From NCBI RefSeq assembly GCF_042850945.1, contig NZ_AP031496.1:1922001-1986000 (forward strand): DNA of 64,000 nt, given 5' to 3'. The translations under genes and the position numbers were made by a program. Below are positions 53,124-62,440 of this stretch, one piece after another. The stretch comes from Halioxenophilus aromaticivorans (lineage in GTDB: Bacteria; Pseudomonadota; Gammaproteobacteria; Pseudomonadales; Cellvibrionaceae). The notes beneath the pieces were generated by a model. That model did not search any database, was not told where the DNA came from, and saw only the letters and a program-made list of their open reading frames with translations. The first letter of the stretch is position 1; each line of letters opens with the position of its first letter.

Positions 53124-53432
53124 ATGAGTAAATCAGACGCCATCGAACAAGAAAAACAAAGCCAATTATACGACCTAGTCGACGCTTTAGTTGAGCTGGC
53201 CAACCAAGCCACCGATAAAGCCCTGGACCCAGGCGAAGCGCATCAAGCCATGATGTATGCCACCGCCCGCTATGGCGCGTTTATTGTTGCTGCCAGCAGT
53301 GAAAGTAAAGAAGACTATGAGCAGGATAAGCTCGATGCGCGCAATTTTTACATGGATCAATTTCGCCAGTTGTTGAACGAAAACTTCGACGATTACCTGG
53401 CCAACTTTGACCAGTATCTAGATTCAGACTAG
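53124..53432 (+). CDS. DUF3144 protein
   Basis: A 102-aa acidic cytoplasmic protein of the DUF3144 family, recognised by LVELANQATDKALDPGEAHQAMMYATARYGAFIVAA and the ending FRQLLNENFDDYLANFDQYL. Found across marine Gammaproteobacteria; function unknown. All-helical by composition. Single gene, convergent with nsrR. Confidence 0.85.
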   Translation: MSKSDAIEQEKQSQLYDLVDALVELANQATDKALDPGEAHQAMMYATARYGAFIVAASSESKEDYEQDKLDARNFYMDQFRQLLNENFDDYLANFDQYLDSD

Positions 53433-53470
53433 CTCCTGGGTTTCAGCGCCGCTTGGTCGACTTGGCGTGG

Positions 53471-53968
53471 TTAATTTCCTTCGACCATATCCGCTTTTTG
53501 GGCTTTCTCACTAGCCTGGGTTTTATCATCTTCTTGGCTTTCATTAAGAGGCTCAATCTGCAATATTTGCACCGTGGGGTCAGTGATGACATCCGCCAGC
53601 GTGTATTGCCTGAGGTGCTGCATAAACTCACGCTGTGCTTGCCACAAAACCGATTTTAAAACGCACTGCGGGCTAATGACGCAGGGCGGATCTTCGCAGT
53701 TAACCGGCGCCAGTGTTTGCTCCATTTGGCTCACTACGTCGGCTACATTGATGTCCTGGGGTTGCTGTGCCAATCGTATGCCGCCATTCTTTCCGCGTAA
53801 TGATTCAACCCATCCGGCGTGCACCATCTGATTGACGATTTTCATTAGGTGGCTTTTGGACAGAGTAAACGCCTTGGCCACTTCTTGGATGTTGCACAGT
53901 CGATCCGGGTTTGCCGCTAAAAAAATAAGCGTGCGAAACGCGTAATCGGTGTGTTTGGTCAGTTGCAT
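53471..53968 (-). CDS. nsrR: Rrf2-family nitric oxide sensor NsrR
   Basis: NsrR represses genes of nitric oxide defence and is inactivated when NO attacks its Fe-S cluster. The N-terminal winged helix is typical (MQLTKHTDYAFRTLIFLAA ... LSKSHLMKIVNQMVHAGWV). The cluster cysteines fall at 91, 96 and 102 (NCEDPPCVISPQC), exactly the E. coli NsrR positions; IscR has a different spacing. Beyond the normal length (141 aa) there is a Gln/Glu/Lys-rich tail of about 24 residues. No NO-detoxifying gene is adjacent. Weak ribosome site. Confidence 0.9.
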   Translation of the reverse strand: MQLTKHTDYAFRTLIFLAANPDRLCNIQEVAKAFTLSKSHLMKIVNQMVHAGWVESLRGKNGGIRLAQQPQDINVADVVSQMEQTLAPVNCEDPPCVISPQCVLKSVLWQAQREFMQHLRQYTLADVITDPTVQILQIEPLNESQEDDKTQASEKAQKADMVEGN

Positions 53969-53991
53969 TTAGGGCTGTTCTCTTATTTTTA

Positions 53992-55371
53992 TTATTTCTT
54001 TTTAAAAGGGCTAAAACCGTCGCCTAAGCGCGCTTCGCCCTCGCTCACGGATTCCTTTTTAGGTGCCGGGCCAAAGCGCTTGGGTCGGCCTTTGTTGGCT
54101 TGGTCGCGGGCGCGTTTTTTGGGTTTTACCTTGGCTGTGGTTTTGCTGTCGCTGCTTTTTTTGTCATCCCGTTTTTTGCCACTGGCGCGGCCAGATGATT
54201 TAACTTTATCTGGGCCCTTATATTTGGCGGTTAAGCCGGGTAAGGTACGCTTTTCAAAGCCGTCGCCCACGACGTTTTCGGCCCGCGCTTTATTATTCCA
54301 CTCGTGGGGCGCAATCAGTGCGATGCTGGTGCCGGGCTTGCCAGCGCGTCCGGTGCGGCCCGCGCGGTGCACATAATCCTTGGGGGTGCGCGCCATATCA
54401 AAATGAATGACGGCGTCCAGCTTTTCGATGTCTAAGCCCCGCGCTGCCACATCGGTGGCGATGAGTACGGTAAATTTATGACGACGAAACGCCAGTAGAA
54501 TTTCCCGCCGTTGATCTTGGGTCATGTCGCCATGCAAACAGCCGGCTTGGTGGCCGTAGTATTCCAACACGCCACGTAAACGGTTGGCCTCCGATTTGGT
54601 GTTGGTAAACACAATGACCTTTTTGAATTCACCGCTGCCGATGATTTTATCCAGTGCCTTTTGTTTAAATTTTACGTCATCACTTAATACAAATTGGTGA
54701 TGCACTTCCGCCGCCACTTGGTTGTGGTGTTCCAGCTCCAGGCGCTCTGGGTCGCGCAGCAAATGCTGGGCGACTCTCGCCACCTGTTGATGGCGCAATG
54801 TGGCGGAAAACATGAGAGTTTGGTGTTTATCTGTTAACGCCTGAGCCACTCGATCAATGTCTTCGGTAAAGCCCATATCCAACATGCGGTCAGCTTCGTC
54901 CAACACCCAAAACTCTAGGTCGGTTAAGTCTGTGGTGTTGTTGCGTAGGTGGTCGGATAGCCGGCCCGGCGTGGCGATGATAATTTCGGGGTTTTTACGC
55001 AGTAGGGAGGCCTGAAACTTAAAGTCTGCGCCGCCGGTTAATAGGGTAAACGTGGTGCGGGTATATTTCGCCAGGGCTTTTAGGTTATTACTGATCTGCT
55101 CGGCCAGCTCCCGGGTGGGCACCATTATAAGCGCTCTACAGCCGGTATTGGGCGAGGGCTGGGCAATTAACTGCTGCACTATGGGCAGCAAAAAGGCCAG
55201 TGTCTTACCGCTGCCCGTGGCCGCACTGGCGATGATATCGCGTTTGTTGAGCACGGCCGGTACTGCCAAGGCTTGAATTTCCGTGGCGTGGGTTAGCTCC
55301 TGGGCGGCCAGCGCTTGTAACAATGTGGCGCTAAGGTTGAGTGCGCTGAATTCAGGGGTAGGGCCGGACAA
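53992..55371 (-). CDS. DEAD-box RNA helicase
   Basis: A 459-aa ATP-dependent RNA helicase. All motifs are visible: Q-motif region, AATGSGKT (Walker A), PTRELAEQI, TPGRLSDHL, VLDEADRMLDMGF, FSATL, and in domain two IVFTNTK, DVAARGLDI and HRAGRTGRAG. The C-terminal tail of about 85 residues is lysine-rich and low-complexity, suiting RNA binding. It is nearest to SrmB/RhlE-type helicases that act in ribosome assembly or mRNA decay; I cannot decide. The start is TTG at 55371 with AAGGAGA ahead. Confidence 0.92.
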   Translation of the reverse strand: MSGPTPEFSALNLSATLLQALAAQELTHATEIQALAVPAVLNKRDIIASAATGSGKTLAFLLPIVQQLIAQPSPNTGCRALIMVPTRELAEQISNNLKALAKYTRTTFTLLTGGADFKFQASLLRKNPEIIIATPGRLSDHLRNNTTDLTDLEFWVLDEADRMLDMGFTEDIDRVAQALTDKHQTLMFSATLRHQQVARVAQHLLRDPERLELEHHNQVAAEVHHQFVLSDDVKFKQKALDKIIGSGEFKKVIVFTNTKSEANRLRGVLEYYGHQAGCLHGDMTQDQRREILLAFRRHKFTVLIATDVAARGLDIEKLDAVIHFDMARTPKDYVHRAGRTGRAGKPGTSIALIAPHEWNNKARAENVVGDGFEKRTLPGLTAKYKGPDKVKSSGRASGKKRDDKKSSDSKTTAKVKPKKRARDQANKGRPKRFGPAPKKESVSEGEARLGDGFSPFKKK

Positions 55372-55663
55372 AGTGTTCTCCTTGGGCAGGAACCATTGTG
55401 GGTTTGAGCGGAATAAACGTTGTTCAAAGAGTTAAAAAGTTTGCACTGTTATTCAGTTGGCATATGAGTTGGCTGGTATATAACCGTGCAGGTATCGGCG
55501 TAGGTGCGCTCGGTTTGGCTAAAGGGCGCTATGATATCACGGCTCAAGTGCCAGGGTTGAACAGTAATGCGGCCGGTACAGCAAAGTCGTTGCTGTAATT
55601 GGCTAGCAGCGATAACAGCGACAGTTAAAGTGTTCGAAAATACCAGTGGGTAGAGAGGATAGA

Positions 55664-56560
55664 ATGAGCGTATTAAAACAAGTAAAGATGTGGTCTTTGG
55701 CTATCGCTATGACCGCCAGTGGTGCGGTGTTCTCAGACGATGAGGCCGGCGTGGCTCTGGCCAAAGTAAAAGACAACATCTATATGATTACCGGCCCCGG
55801 TGGCAACGTTGGCTTATTTGTGGGTGACCAAGCCAACGTATTGATTGACGACAAATTTGAAGCCCAGGGTTCGCCCATTTTAAAGCTGGTGGCGGAGGTT
55901 TCGAATCGTCCGCTGGAATACGTGTTTAACACCCATTGGCACAATGATCACACCGGTAGCAACGTGGTAATGGGCAACACCGGCGCCACCATTGTGGCCC
56001 ATGAAAACGTACGTGAATTGTTGGCCAAGGGCACTACTTTAAAAGCGTTTAATCGGGTTATTGAGCCTTATCCCAAAGAGGCCCTGCCGGAAATTACCTT
56101 CGACCAATCAATTACGTTGCACATCAACGACGAGACCCTGGCTGTGCAGCACATACCCAACGCCCACAGCAATGGTGACAGCGTGTTGTACTTTAAAAAG
56201 GCCAATGTGGTGCACACCGGAGATTTGTTCTTTAACGGAATTTACCCCTTTATCGATGCCGAACATGGCGGGCGTATTAAGGGCATGATTGCCGGCATTC
56301 AAATGGTGCTGGGGCAAATAAACGCGGATACCGTGATCATCCCAGGCCATGGGCCGTTGGCGACGGTGGACGATCTGCACGCATTTAAAGCTATGCTAGA
56401 GGCCACCGTAGCCGCGCTGGAGCCGCTCATGGCCCAGGGGCTTAGCACGGAAGAAATTGTTGCCAAGCAGCCCACTAAAGCATTGGATGAACAATGGGGT
56501 AAGGGATTTTTAAGCCCCGATCAATGGGTGGCCATAGCCGTGAGCTCACTGCAACAGTGA
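55664..56560 (+). CDS. periplasmic metallo-beta-lactamase-fold hydrolase
   Basis: A 298-aa secreted zinc hydrolase. The signal peptide (MSVLKQVKMWSLAIAMTASG) is cleaved near residue 24-26. The zinc motif THWHNDHTGSN gives His91, His93, Asp95 and His96, with later ligands in PNAHSNGDSV and IPGHGPLA. It is of the class B-like MBL-fold group found widely as quinoprotein relay-like or lactonase-like enzymes; it is probably not a true antibiotic-inactivating enzyme, but this cannot be settled here. ATG 55664 follows GAGAGGATAG. Confidence 0.88.
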   Translation: MSVLKQVKMWSLAIAMTASGAVFSDDEAGVALAKVKDNIYMITGPGGNVGLFVGDQANVLIDDKFEAQGSPILKLVAEVSNRPLEYVFNTHWHNDHTGSNVVMGNTGATIVAHENVRELLAKGTTLKAFNRVIEPYPKEALPEITFDQSITLHINDETLAVQHIPNAHSNGDSVLYFKKANVVHTGDLFFNGIYPFIDAEHGGRIKGMIAGIQMVLGQINADTVIIPGHGPLATVDDLHAFKAMLEATVAALEPLMAQGLSTEEIVAKQPTKALDEQWGKGFLSPDQWVAIAVSSLQQ

Positions 56561-56574
56561 GCCGAGGCTCCAGC

Positions 56575-59412
56575 CTAGGTGACCACCACCACGCGCAGCG
56601 CGTCTAGGCGTAGCTGCGATTGTTTCAAGTAATTTTCCGCCATGGCGTTTTGCTCTTCCAAGGCGGAAATTTCTTCGGCTCGTATGTTAGGGTTGACCTT
56701 AGCCAGGGCCACCATGCGGGCCAGCTCTGCGTCCTGCTCTTTGGTGAGTGCCTCACGGGCGCTCTTGAGCAAGGCTTTGGCCTGGGTTTCGGCGTTGGTT
56801 TTGGCTTTGCCCAGTCGGCCTTCCACTTCGGGCTTTAGGTGTTTCACAATATCCGCGGCGGTTTTTCTGGGCAGGGTTTTGGCAAGCCCGGTTAATTGAT
56901 GACCGGCCACTACCCCGGCCAGGTCTTTACCACCTTGATCCAGCAATACACGAATAGGCGTTAACGGCAGGAAGCGATTCAATTGATGCGCTTTGGGTGC
57001 CGGGCAGTGGACCACGTAAACCGCTTCCAGCAACCAGGTGCCGGCTTTGAGTGGCGGCAGTTTTAAGGTGCACAAAGAGCAATTGCCGTGGTCGCCACTG
57101 GCGACCATGTCCATGGTGGCGGTAACCATGGGGTGCTCCCAGGAAAGAAACGACAGCTCTTCTCGGCTCAGAGCCTTATTGCGGTTGAAACACACGCTGA
57201 TGCCGTCTTCCGGTAACTCAGGAAACGGGCTGTGCATGGTTTCCGAGGGGTGCAGCACCCAGGTTTGCTCGCTGTGGTCTTGATGGTCGACACCGAACTG
57301 GTCGAAGGCCATTAGCATATAATCTTGCAGCGCGTTTTCTTGGGCGGCCTCGCCAACTTGGTCGATAATGTTTTGCGCCACGGAAGGGTTGCAGGAGTTA
57401 AGCTCCAATAAGCGGTCTCGGCCGGATTGCAGAACGGCAATCAGTTCTTTGGCCAGGCTTTCGGTTTTGCTTATCAAGCCCTGGCAGGCGGCAGCATTGC
57501 TGGGGTCGGCCAGGGCGTTTTCCAGTTCGGTTTGCACCTGTTGTTTCACCGCGCCGCCAATGGGGCAGGTTTGGGTGAAGGCCTGGAGGCCTTGGTCGTA
57601 CCACTGCAGCAACACCGCTTGGCTGGAATCCTCAAAATACGGTACGTGAATTTGAATGTCATGCTGCTGGCCAATGCGATCTAGGCGGCCAATGCGCTGT
57701 TCCAGTAAATCGGGGTTGGCGGGCAAATCGAACAACACCAGATGATGGGCGAACTGGAAGTTACGGCCTTCGCTGCCAATTTCAGAGCACACCAATACCT
57801 GAGCGCCGGCTTCATCATCGGCAAAGTAGGCCGCGCTGCGATCTCGCTCTAAAAGGCTCATGCCCTCGTGGAATACACTGGCGCGAATGCCCTGGCGCAG
57901 GGTGAGATAGGATTCCAGCGCTAGGGCCGTTTTGGCACTGGCAGTAATCAACAGAACTTTTTGTTTGCGATTCAGTTTTAGAAATTGCTCCAGCCACTCT
58001 ACACGCGGGTCCAGCTCCACCCAGTCTTCCGGTTGGTCTTGTTCCGGGTAGAGGGAGGCGCTGTCGTAGTGGGCTGGCATATCCAGGGGCACGGCATCCA
58101 GGCAGCGTTGCGGGAAGCCGCTGACGCTGCCACGGGTGTTGCGAAATAGCACCCGGCCGGTGCCGTGGCGGTCGAGTAACTCGCGCACAGTGTCAACAAT
58201 CATCTCACTCGGCGCCTCGGCGCTGGCCAATTTGGCCATCAGCGATGTAACGCGGTCCTCGCCGATGAATTCGGCCAGCTGTTGCTGCCGGCCAGCGTCG
58301 CTTTGCAGCGCGGCTGCGCCATCGTCTGCTAGCAAAGTTTGAATCAGCTCGTTAATCGGTTGGTACTTGTCTTCTTCTGCGCGGAATTCTTCCAGGCTGT
58401 GGTAGCGGTCTGGGTCCAATAAACGCAGGCGGGCGAAGTGGCTTTTCAGCCCAAGTTGCTCCGGGGTGGCGGTTAGCAGTAGCAGGCCGCGGGCGAGTTT
58501 TGCCAGGGATTCCACTGCCTGGTATTCAATGCTCGGCTGCTGCTCAGACCAAACCAAATGGTGAGCCTCATCCACACACAGTAAATCCCATTCGCACTGG
58601 CAGGCCAGTTGAAGGTTTTCGTCTCTGGCGGTAAACAAGCTGATCGGACAGAGCACCAGCTGCGCTGAATCGAAGGGGTTGACATCGCCGCTCTCTATGG
58701 CGTCGTCGATACGGGCTTGGTTCATCACCGAAAAGTGCAGGTTAAAGCGGCGTAGCATTTCCACTAACCATTGGTGCACTAGGGAATCTGGCAACGCGAT
58801 TAAAATTCGCTGGGCCCGATGGTTGTGGCGCTGGTGATGGATGATCAGACCGGCTTCAATGGTTTTGCCCAAGCCCACTTCGTCGGCCAGCAGAACCCGC
58901 GGCGCAAAACGGTTGGCAACCTCGTTGGCGATGTAGATTTGGTGTTTTAGCAAGTCCACCCTTGGGCCGAGTAAACCGCCGACACCAGAGGCCTGTAATC
59001 GCCGCAAATGCTCCAGCGTGTGCAGTCGCAATTGAAACTGGCGGGGTTTGTCTAGGTTGCCGGCCAGCAGTCTTTCTAATGGCCCGGAGAAGTGCACAAA
59101 TGGGTCTAGCTCAACTTCGCTCAACGCTTTTTGCGTGCCATCGATGCCGGTGACCAGGTAGGTAATGTGGCCTTCGTCCTGCAATTCATCCACCAGCCAG
59201 GCCTGGTCGTCTAGGTCGTACACGGTGTCGCCGACGTCATATTTAACGCGGGTCAGGGGGGCGTTGCGGTCCGCGTAGGTGCGGTGCTCGCCGCACGCGG
59301 GAAAGGATAGGGATACTCGCCGATCACGGGCGTCGGTGACTACGCCTAACCCCAATTCTTTTTCAGCACTGCTAATCCAGCGCTGGCCGATAACAAATTG
59401 TTCCGCAGCCAA
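56575..59412 (-). CDS. rapA: RNA polymerase-associated ATPase RapA
   Basis: RapA (945 aa, E. coli HepA/RapA 968) is a Swi2/Snf2 ATPase that recycles stalled RNA polymerase. The N-terminal Tudor-like domains begin FVIGQRWISSAEKELGLG; the ATPase has ADEVGLGKTIEAGLI (Walker A), CVDEAHHLVW (DEAH box), LLLTATPEQLG, and in the second lobe SEGRNFQFAHHLVLFDLPANPDLLEQRIGRLDRIGQ. The start is a TTG at 59412, six bases after GGAG, and no ATG is nearby in frame. Convergent with the MBL-fold gene. Confidence 0.96.
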   Translation of the reverse strand: MAAEQFVIGQRWISSAEKELGLGVVTDARDRRVSLSFPACGEHRTYADRNAPLTRVKYDVGDTVYDLDDQAWLVDELQDEGHITYLVTGIDGTQKALSEVELDPFVHFSGPLERLLAGNLDKPRQFQLRLHTLEHLRRLQASGVGGLLGPRVDLLKHQIYIANEVANRFAPRVLLADEVGLGKTIEAGLIIHHQRHNHRAQRILIALPDSLVHQWLVEMLRRFNLHFSVMNQARIDDAIESGDVNPFDSAQLVLCPISLFTARDENLQLACQCEWDLLCVDEAHHLVWSEQQPSIEYQAVESLAKLARGLLLLTATPEQLGLKSHFARLRLLDPDRYHSLEEFRAEEDKYQPINELIQTLLADDGAAALQSDAGRQQQLAEFIGEDRVTSLMAKLASAEAPSEMIVDTVRELLDRHGTGRVLFRNTRGSVSGFPQRCLDAVPLDMPAHYDSASLYPEQDQPEDWVELDPRVEWLEQFLKLNRKQKVLLITASAKTALALESYLTLRQGIRASVFHEGMSLLERDRSAAYFADDEAGAQVLVCSEIGSEGRNFQFAHHLVLFDLPANPDLLEQRIGRLDRIGQQHDIQIHVPYFEDSSQAVLLQWYDQGLQAFTQTCPIGGAVKQQVQTELENALADPSNAAACQGLISKTESLAKELIAVLQSGRDRLLELNSCNPSVAQNIIDQVGEAAQENALQDYMLMAFDQFGVDHQDHSEQTWVLHPSETMHSPFPELPEDGISVCFNRNKALSREELSFLSWEHPMVTATMDMVASGDHGNCSLCTLKLPPLKAGTWLLEAVYVVHCPAPKAHQLNRFLPLTPIRVLLDQGGKDLAGVVAGHQLTGLAKTLPRKTAADIVKHLKPEVEGRLGKAKTNAETQAKALLKSAREALTKEQDAELARMVALAKVNPNIRAEEISALEEQNAMAENYLKQSQLRLDALRVVVVT

Positions 59413-60033
59413 TGTTCACTCCAAGACGGGATTTAGTTCTCGCGGTTGCTAATACTCCGCTGCTTTGCGCAGCTCGCAGCGAAACTCAAACGCCCTTAAT
59501 AAATGGCTGGCGATGATAGGAAGTAACGTTTGCTTTGTCACCCACCAATCGAGCTTTAAAGCGTGCTGAGTAAAAATCAGTAATAGCAATAGCCAATATG
59601 TCATTAGGCATTGCTAAAGTTTGCGTGGATACTCCCGTGCCATTTGTGGGTTTGGTCAAAAAAACACCTAATTGGCTAAGTTTTGATGTGCGCCAATTGT
59701 AAAACCTGGGGGGTTTAGGATTGACCTTGTTCTGGTGGTTTATTGAGCTTTTTGGTGGCTGTTTGTCCAGTTTGGTTGGCGGCTGTCGCTAGGCAACCGG
59801 CGCTAAGTGTTTGATTTAGCTCAAGCTAATGAGGGTGGCTGAGTTGTCCTCGTGGCAAAAAATATGTCGCTGATCGAAGGCGCGGCTTTTTTTTGCACTG
59901 CTACACTTTTAAGACACACCAATAACAAGCGTAAAAAGGCGCAAATCGGTCTAGCTGTTGCGGTTAGTGCTAGGCAGAATGCGCGCCTTTATTCAATACC
60001 AAGAAGACCAAAAAACGTTTGAGAGAATAAGCT
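59413..60033. other. 621-bp intergenic region with an FNR/Anr-like box
   Basis: The largest gene-free stretch. It must carry the rapA promoter (left) and that of the alpha/beta hydrolase (right). I see no ORF or tRNA. One site stands out: TTGATTTAGCTCAA at 59811-59824. Confidence 0.5.
59811..59824. promoter_or_regulatory. possible FNR/Anr box
   Basis: TTGATTTAGCTCAA matches the oxygen-regulator consensus TTGATnnnnATCAA at 9 of 10 fixed positions. It is about 210 bp before the hydrolase gene, far for direct activation, so the role is uncertain. Confidence 0.35.
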
Positions 60034-60792
60034 ATGACGTGGATATGGTTGCGAGGCCTCGGCCGTGAATCAGCGCATTGGGGCGGCTTGCCCCGCAAGG
60101 TGGAACAAGCCACTGGTGATAAGGTAATCGCCCTCGATATGCCCGGAGTTGGACGCAAGCGCGACCAACGCTGCCCGTTGCGTATGGACGCCGTTGTTCG
60201 TCAATTACGCCAGGAGACCGCGGGCCTGGATAATATTAAAATATTGGCTATGTCACTGGGTGGCTCCGTAGCACTGAATTGGGCCGCCTCCGATGCCCGG
60301 GTTAAGCAAGTTGTGTTGGTTAACAGCAGCAGCAAGCTCAGTTTCTTCACCAAGCGTTTGCGATTTATCCCCGCGGTTCGGATGTTGTCATCGTATCTGT
60401 CCAAAAACAGTCATGAAGAGCGCGAACGCAAGGTACTGGCTACCTTAAGTAATAACTCCCGGGCTTCTGCTCAGGTTAACTCGCTTTGGGCAGAGGTGGC
60501 TCGTCGCCGTCCGGTGGCATTGACCCAGGTGTTTCGTCAAATCGCGCTGGCAGGTTTTTCTCGATTACCTACACCCAGCCAGATGGTGCACTGTTCGGTG
60601 CAGGTGTTTGCCAGCCGTAACGATCGGTTAGTCTCCGCTGACTGCAGTCGCAAATTGGCCGACTACTACCAGTGCAGTTTGGTCACTCACCCTGAGGCCG
60701 GCCACGAGTTAGCTTTGGACGATCCGGATTGGTTACTCAATCAGATAAAATCCTTCTCCGTTAGCGGCGCCATCACTCCGGCGGGTTGTTAA
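60034..60792 (+). CDS. alpha/beta hydrolase
   Basis: A 252-aa alpha/beta-fold hydrolase. It opens TWIWLRGLGRESAHWG (the oxyanion segment) and has the nucleophile elbow AMSLGG, with Ser74, where most relatives have Gly before x-Ser. The catalytic Asp is likely in FASRNDRLV and His in PEAGHELALDDPDW. It resembles BioH/MenH-type esterases but is not in a biotin or menaquinone operon, so no substrate is assigned. Starts at ATG 60034 behind GAGAGAAT. Lies 290 bp before the PHB genes. Confidence 0.85.
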   Translation: MTWIWLRGLGRESAHWGGLPRKVEQATGDKVIALDMPGVGRKRDQRCPLRMDAVVRQLRQETAGLDNIKILAMSLGGSVALNWAASDARVKQVVLVNSSSKLSFFTKRLRFIPAVRMLSSYLSKNSHEERERKVLATLSNNSRASAQVNSLWAEVARRRPVALTQVFRQIALAGFSRLPTPSQMVHCSVQVFASRNDRLVSADCSRKLADYYQCSLVTHPEAGHELALDDPDWLLNQIKSFSVSGAITPAGC

Positions 60793-61079
60793 CTTTCCTC
60801 TAGGCAGCGGGTTGCTGGTCAACCCGCTTCTTCATTATTGTTAATTCACTTGCTCTCTTTCGCATAAATTTGCCAACCTTGTGGTCTTAACCGATATCGG
60901 CAAGCTTCGTGCTTGTTATTCGTTTAAATTCGTGTGCTTTTTCTGTGGCAACGCCAGTTAACTGCTGCTCGACAGTTGGGGTAGGTGGTAGCTTTGTGTC
61001 GGTGGTGCAGCTTTAGTACGCCTAAATGTTCTTGCGCCAGCGGTTTTGCTGGCATCGAATAGACCCAAAGGGGGGCAAT

Positions 61080-61859
61080 ATGAGTTCTTCAACCGAAGGT
61101 GGTTTACCCGTCGCACTCGTCACCGGTGCTGCCAGTGGCATCGGCTTTGGTATCGCCGAAAGCCTAGCCGGCAAAGGCTACAAAGTCTTGGTGAGCGATA
61201 TCAATATCGAGGCAGCCCAAGAGGCGGTGGCAAAAATTGAAGCCGCTGGCGGCACTGCGGAGCCCTGCAAGCTGGATGTTACCAGCCAGGAGGACATCGA
61301 AGCTGCGGTAGAGCAAGCCGGCAAAATTGATGTGTTGGTGAACAACGCAGGTATGCAGTACGTGGCCAAGCTGGAGGAGTTTCCGGTGGATCGCTGGAAA
61401 CTGTTGGTAGACATTTTGCTCACCGGCCCTGCCATGCTCACCCGCGCCGTATTGCCCGCCATGAAATCCAGCAACTATGGCCGCATTGTTAATGTTGGCT
61501 CCATCCATGGTTTGATTGCTTCACCTTACAAAACGGCCTATGTTGCGGCTAAGCATGGTTTAATCGGTTTTTCTAAGGTAGTGGCCTTGGAGGTGGCGGA
61601 TTTTGATATCACCATCAACACCTTGTGCCCGGCCTATGTGAAAACGCCGTTGGTGGAAAAACAGATAGCAGCCCAGGCGAAAGAAAACGGTATTACGGAA
61701 GAAGAAGTCGTCAACGATATCATGTTGCAGCCAATGCCGAAAAAATCGTTTATTAGTATTGAAGAAATGTGTGGCGCGGTGGATTATCTACTGTCGCCGG
61801 TAGCGAAGAACATGACGGCGCAGTCCATCGTGCTCGACGGAGCCTGGACGGCACGTTAA
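61080..61859 (+). CDS. 3-hydroxybutyrate dehydrogenase
   Basis: A 259-aa short-chain dehydrogenase that interconverts 3-hydroxybutyrate and acetoacetate, used when poly-hydroxybutyrate is broken down. The NAD motif TGAASGIG is at residues 15-22, NNAGMQYV in the middle, catalytic Ser141 in VNVGSIHGLIASPYKTAYVAAKHG with Tyr154 and Lys158, and the ending TLCPAYVKTPLVEKQI and AKNMTAQSIVLDGAWTAR typical of this subfamily. The frame is open 18 codons upstream but ATG 61080 behind AAGGGGGG gives the right start. Directly upstream of PHA genes, which supports the assignment. Confidence 0.92.
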   Translation: MSSSTEGGLPVALVTGAASGIGFGIAESLAGKGYKVLVSDINIEAAQEAVAKIEAAGGTAEPCKLDVTSQEDIEAAVEQAGKIDVLVNNAGMQYVAKLEEFPVDRWKLLVDILLTGPAMLTRAVLPAMKSSNYGRIVNVGSIHGLIASPYKTAYVAAKHGLIGFSKVVALEVADFDITINTLCPAYVKTPLVEKQIAAQAKENGITEEEVVNDIMLQPMPKKSFISIEEMCGAVDYLLSPVAKNMTAQSIVLDGAWTAR

Positions 61860-61997
61860 CGCGGTGGCAACGGCCTTGGCAGAATCAGCTCTGCCACACT
61901 CCTCGGCAGTCCTGTAAGGGCGGGGCAAACTAGGTCACATCCACGAGGCGCCCAGGCTTTGGCTGGGGCGCCAACAAGACACAGTGCAGGAGGATGT

Positions 61998-62255
61998 ATG
62001 AAAGTACATATAGAGTTGGATCTTACGCCACAGGAGGCCCGCGAATTGATGGGGCTTGACGGCATGGATCAGATGCAGCAGTTATTCATCAAATCCATGA
62101 GCGGCGAAATGACCAAAGAAGGCTATCCGTTTTTTGATATGTTTCAAAATTTCGTCAAACAGGGCCAAGAAACTCTGGAGCGATATCGTAAAGTGGTAGA
62201 AACCACCACCACAACCACCGGCTCGACCAAATCCGGTAACGGTTCCGAACACTAA
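61998..62255 (+). CDS. DUF6489-type small protein
   Basis: An 85-aa protein beginning MKVHIELDLTPQEARELMGL, with a helical body and a Thr/Ser-rich tail. It looks like the DUF6489 family, small proteins often beside PHA genes. ATG 61998 has a perfect AGGAGG four bases ahead; the frame stays open 13 codons upstream but without a ribosome site. It lies between the 3-hydroxybutyrate dehydrogenase and phaC and may be a granule-associated or phasin-like helper; function not established. Confidence 0.75.
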   Translation: MKVHIELDLTPQEARELMGLDGMDQMQQLFIKSMSGEMTKEGYPFFDMFQNFVKQGQETLERYRKVVETTTTTTGSTKSGNGSEH

Positions 62256-62440
62256 AATTCATTACACACTAGCGCTTCTAGCAAGGGTAGGTATTCGTTC
62301 AACTCCTAACAGCAGTCGTTAATCTGGCCGTCACTTTTGCGTCTTGCCATGGCGCGGGCCGCAGGTTAACAGTTACCACTAGGCTAATTGGACAGACCCA
62401 TACATATGGGAAGCAAGGCACGTAGGTAGGAGAAAGAACA

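Noticed and set aside
55398..55598. 66-codon ORF between the helicase and the MBL-fold gene
   Set aside because: No ribosome site, no homology, and it covers the promoter region of both neighbours.
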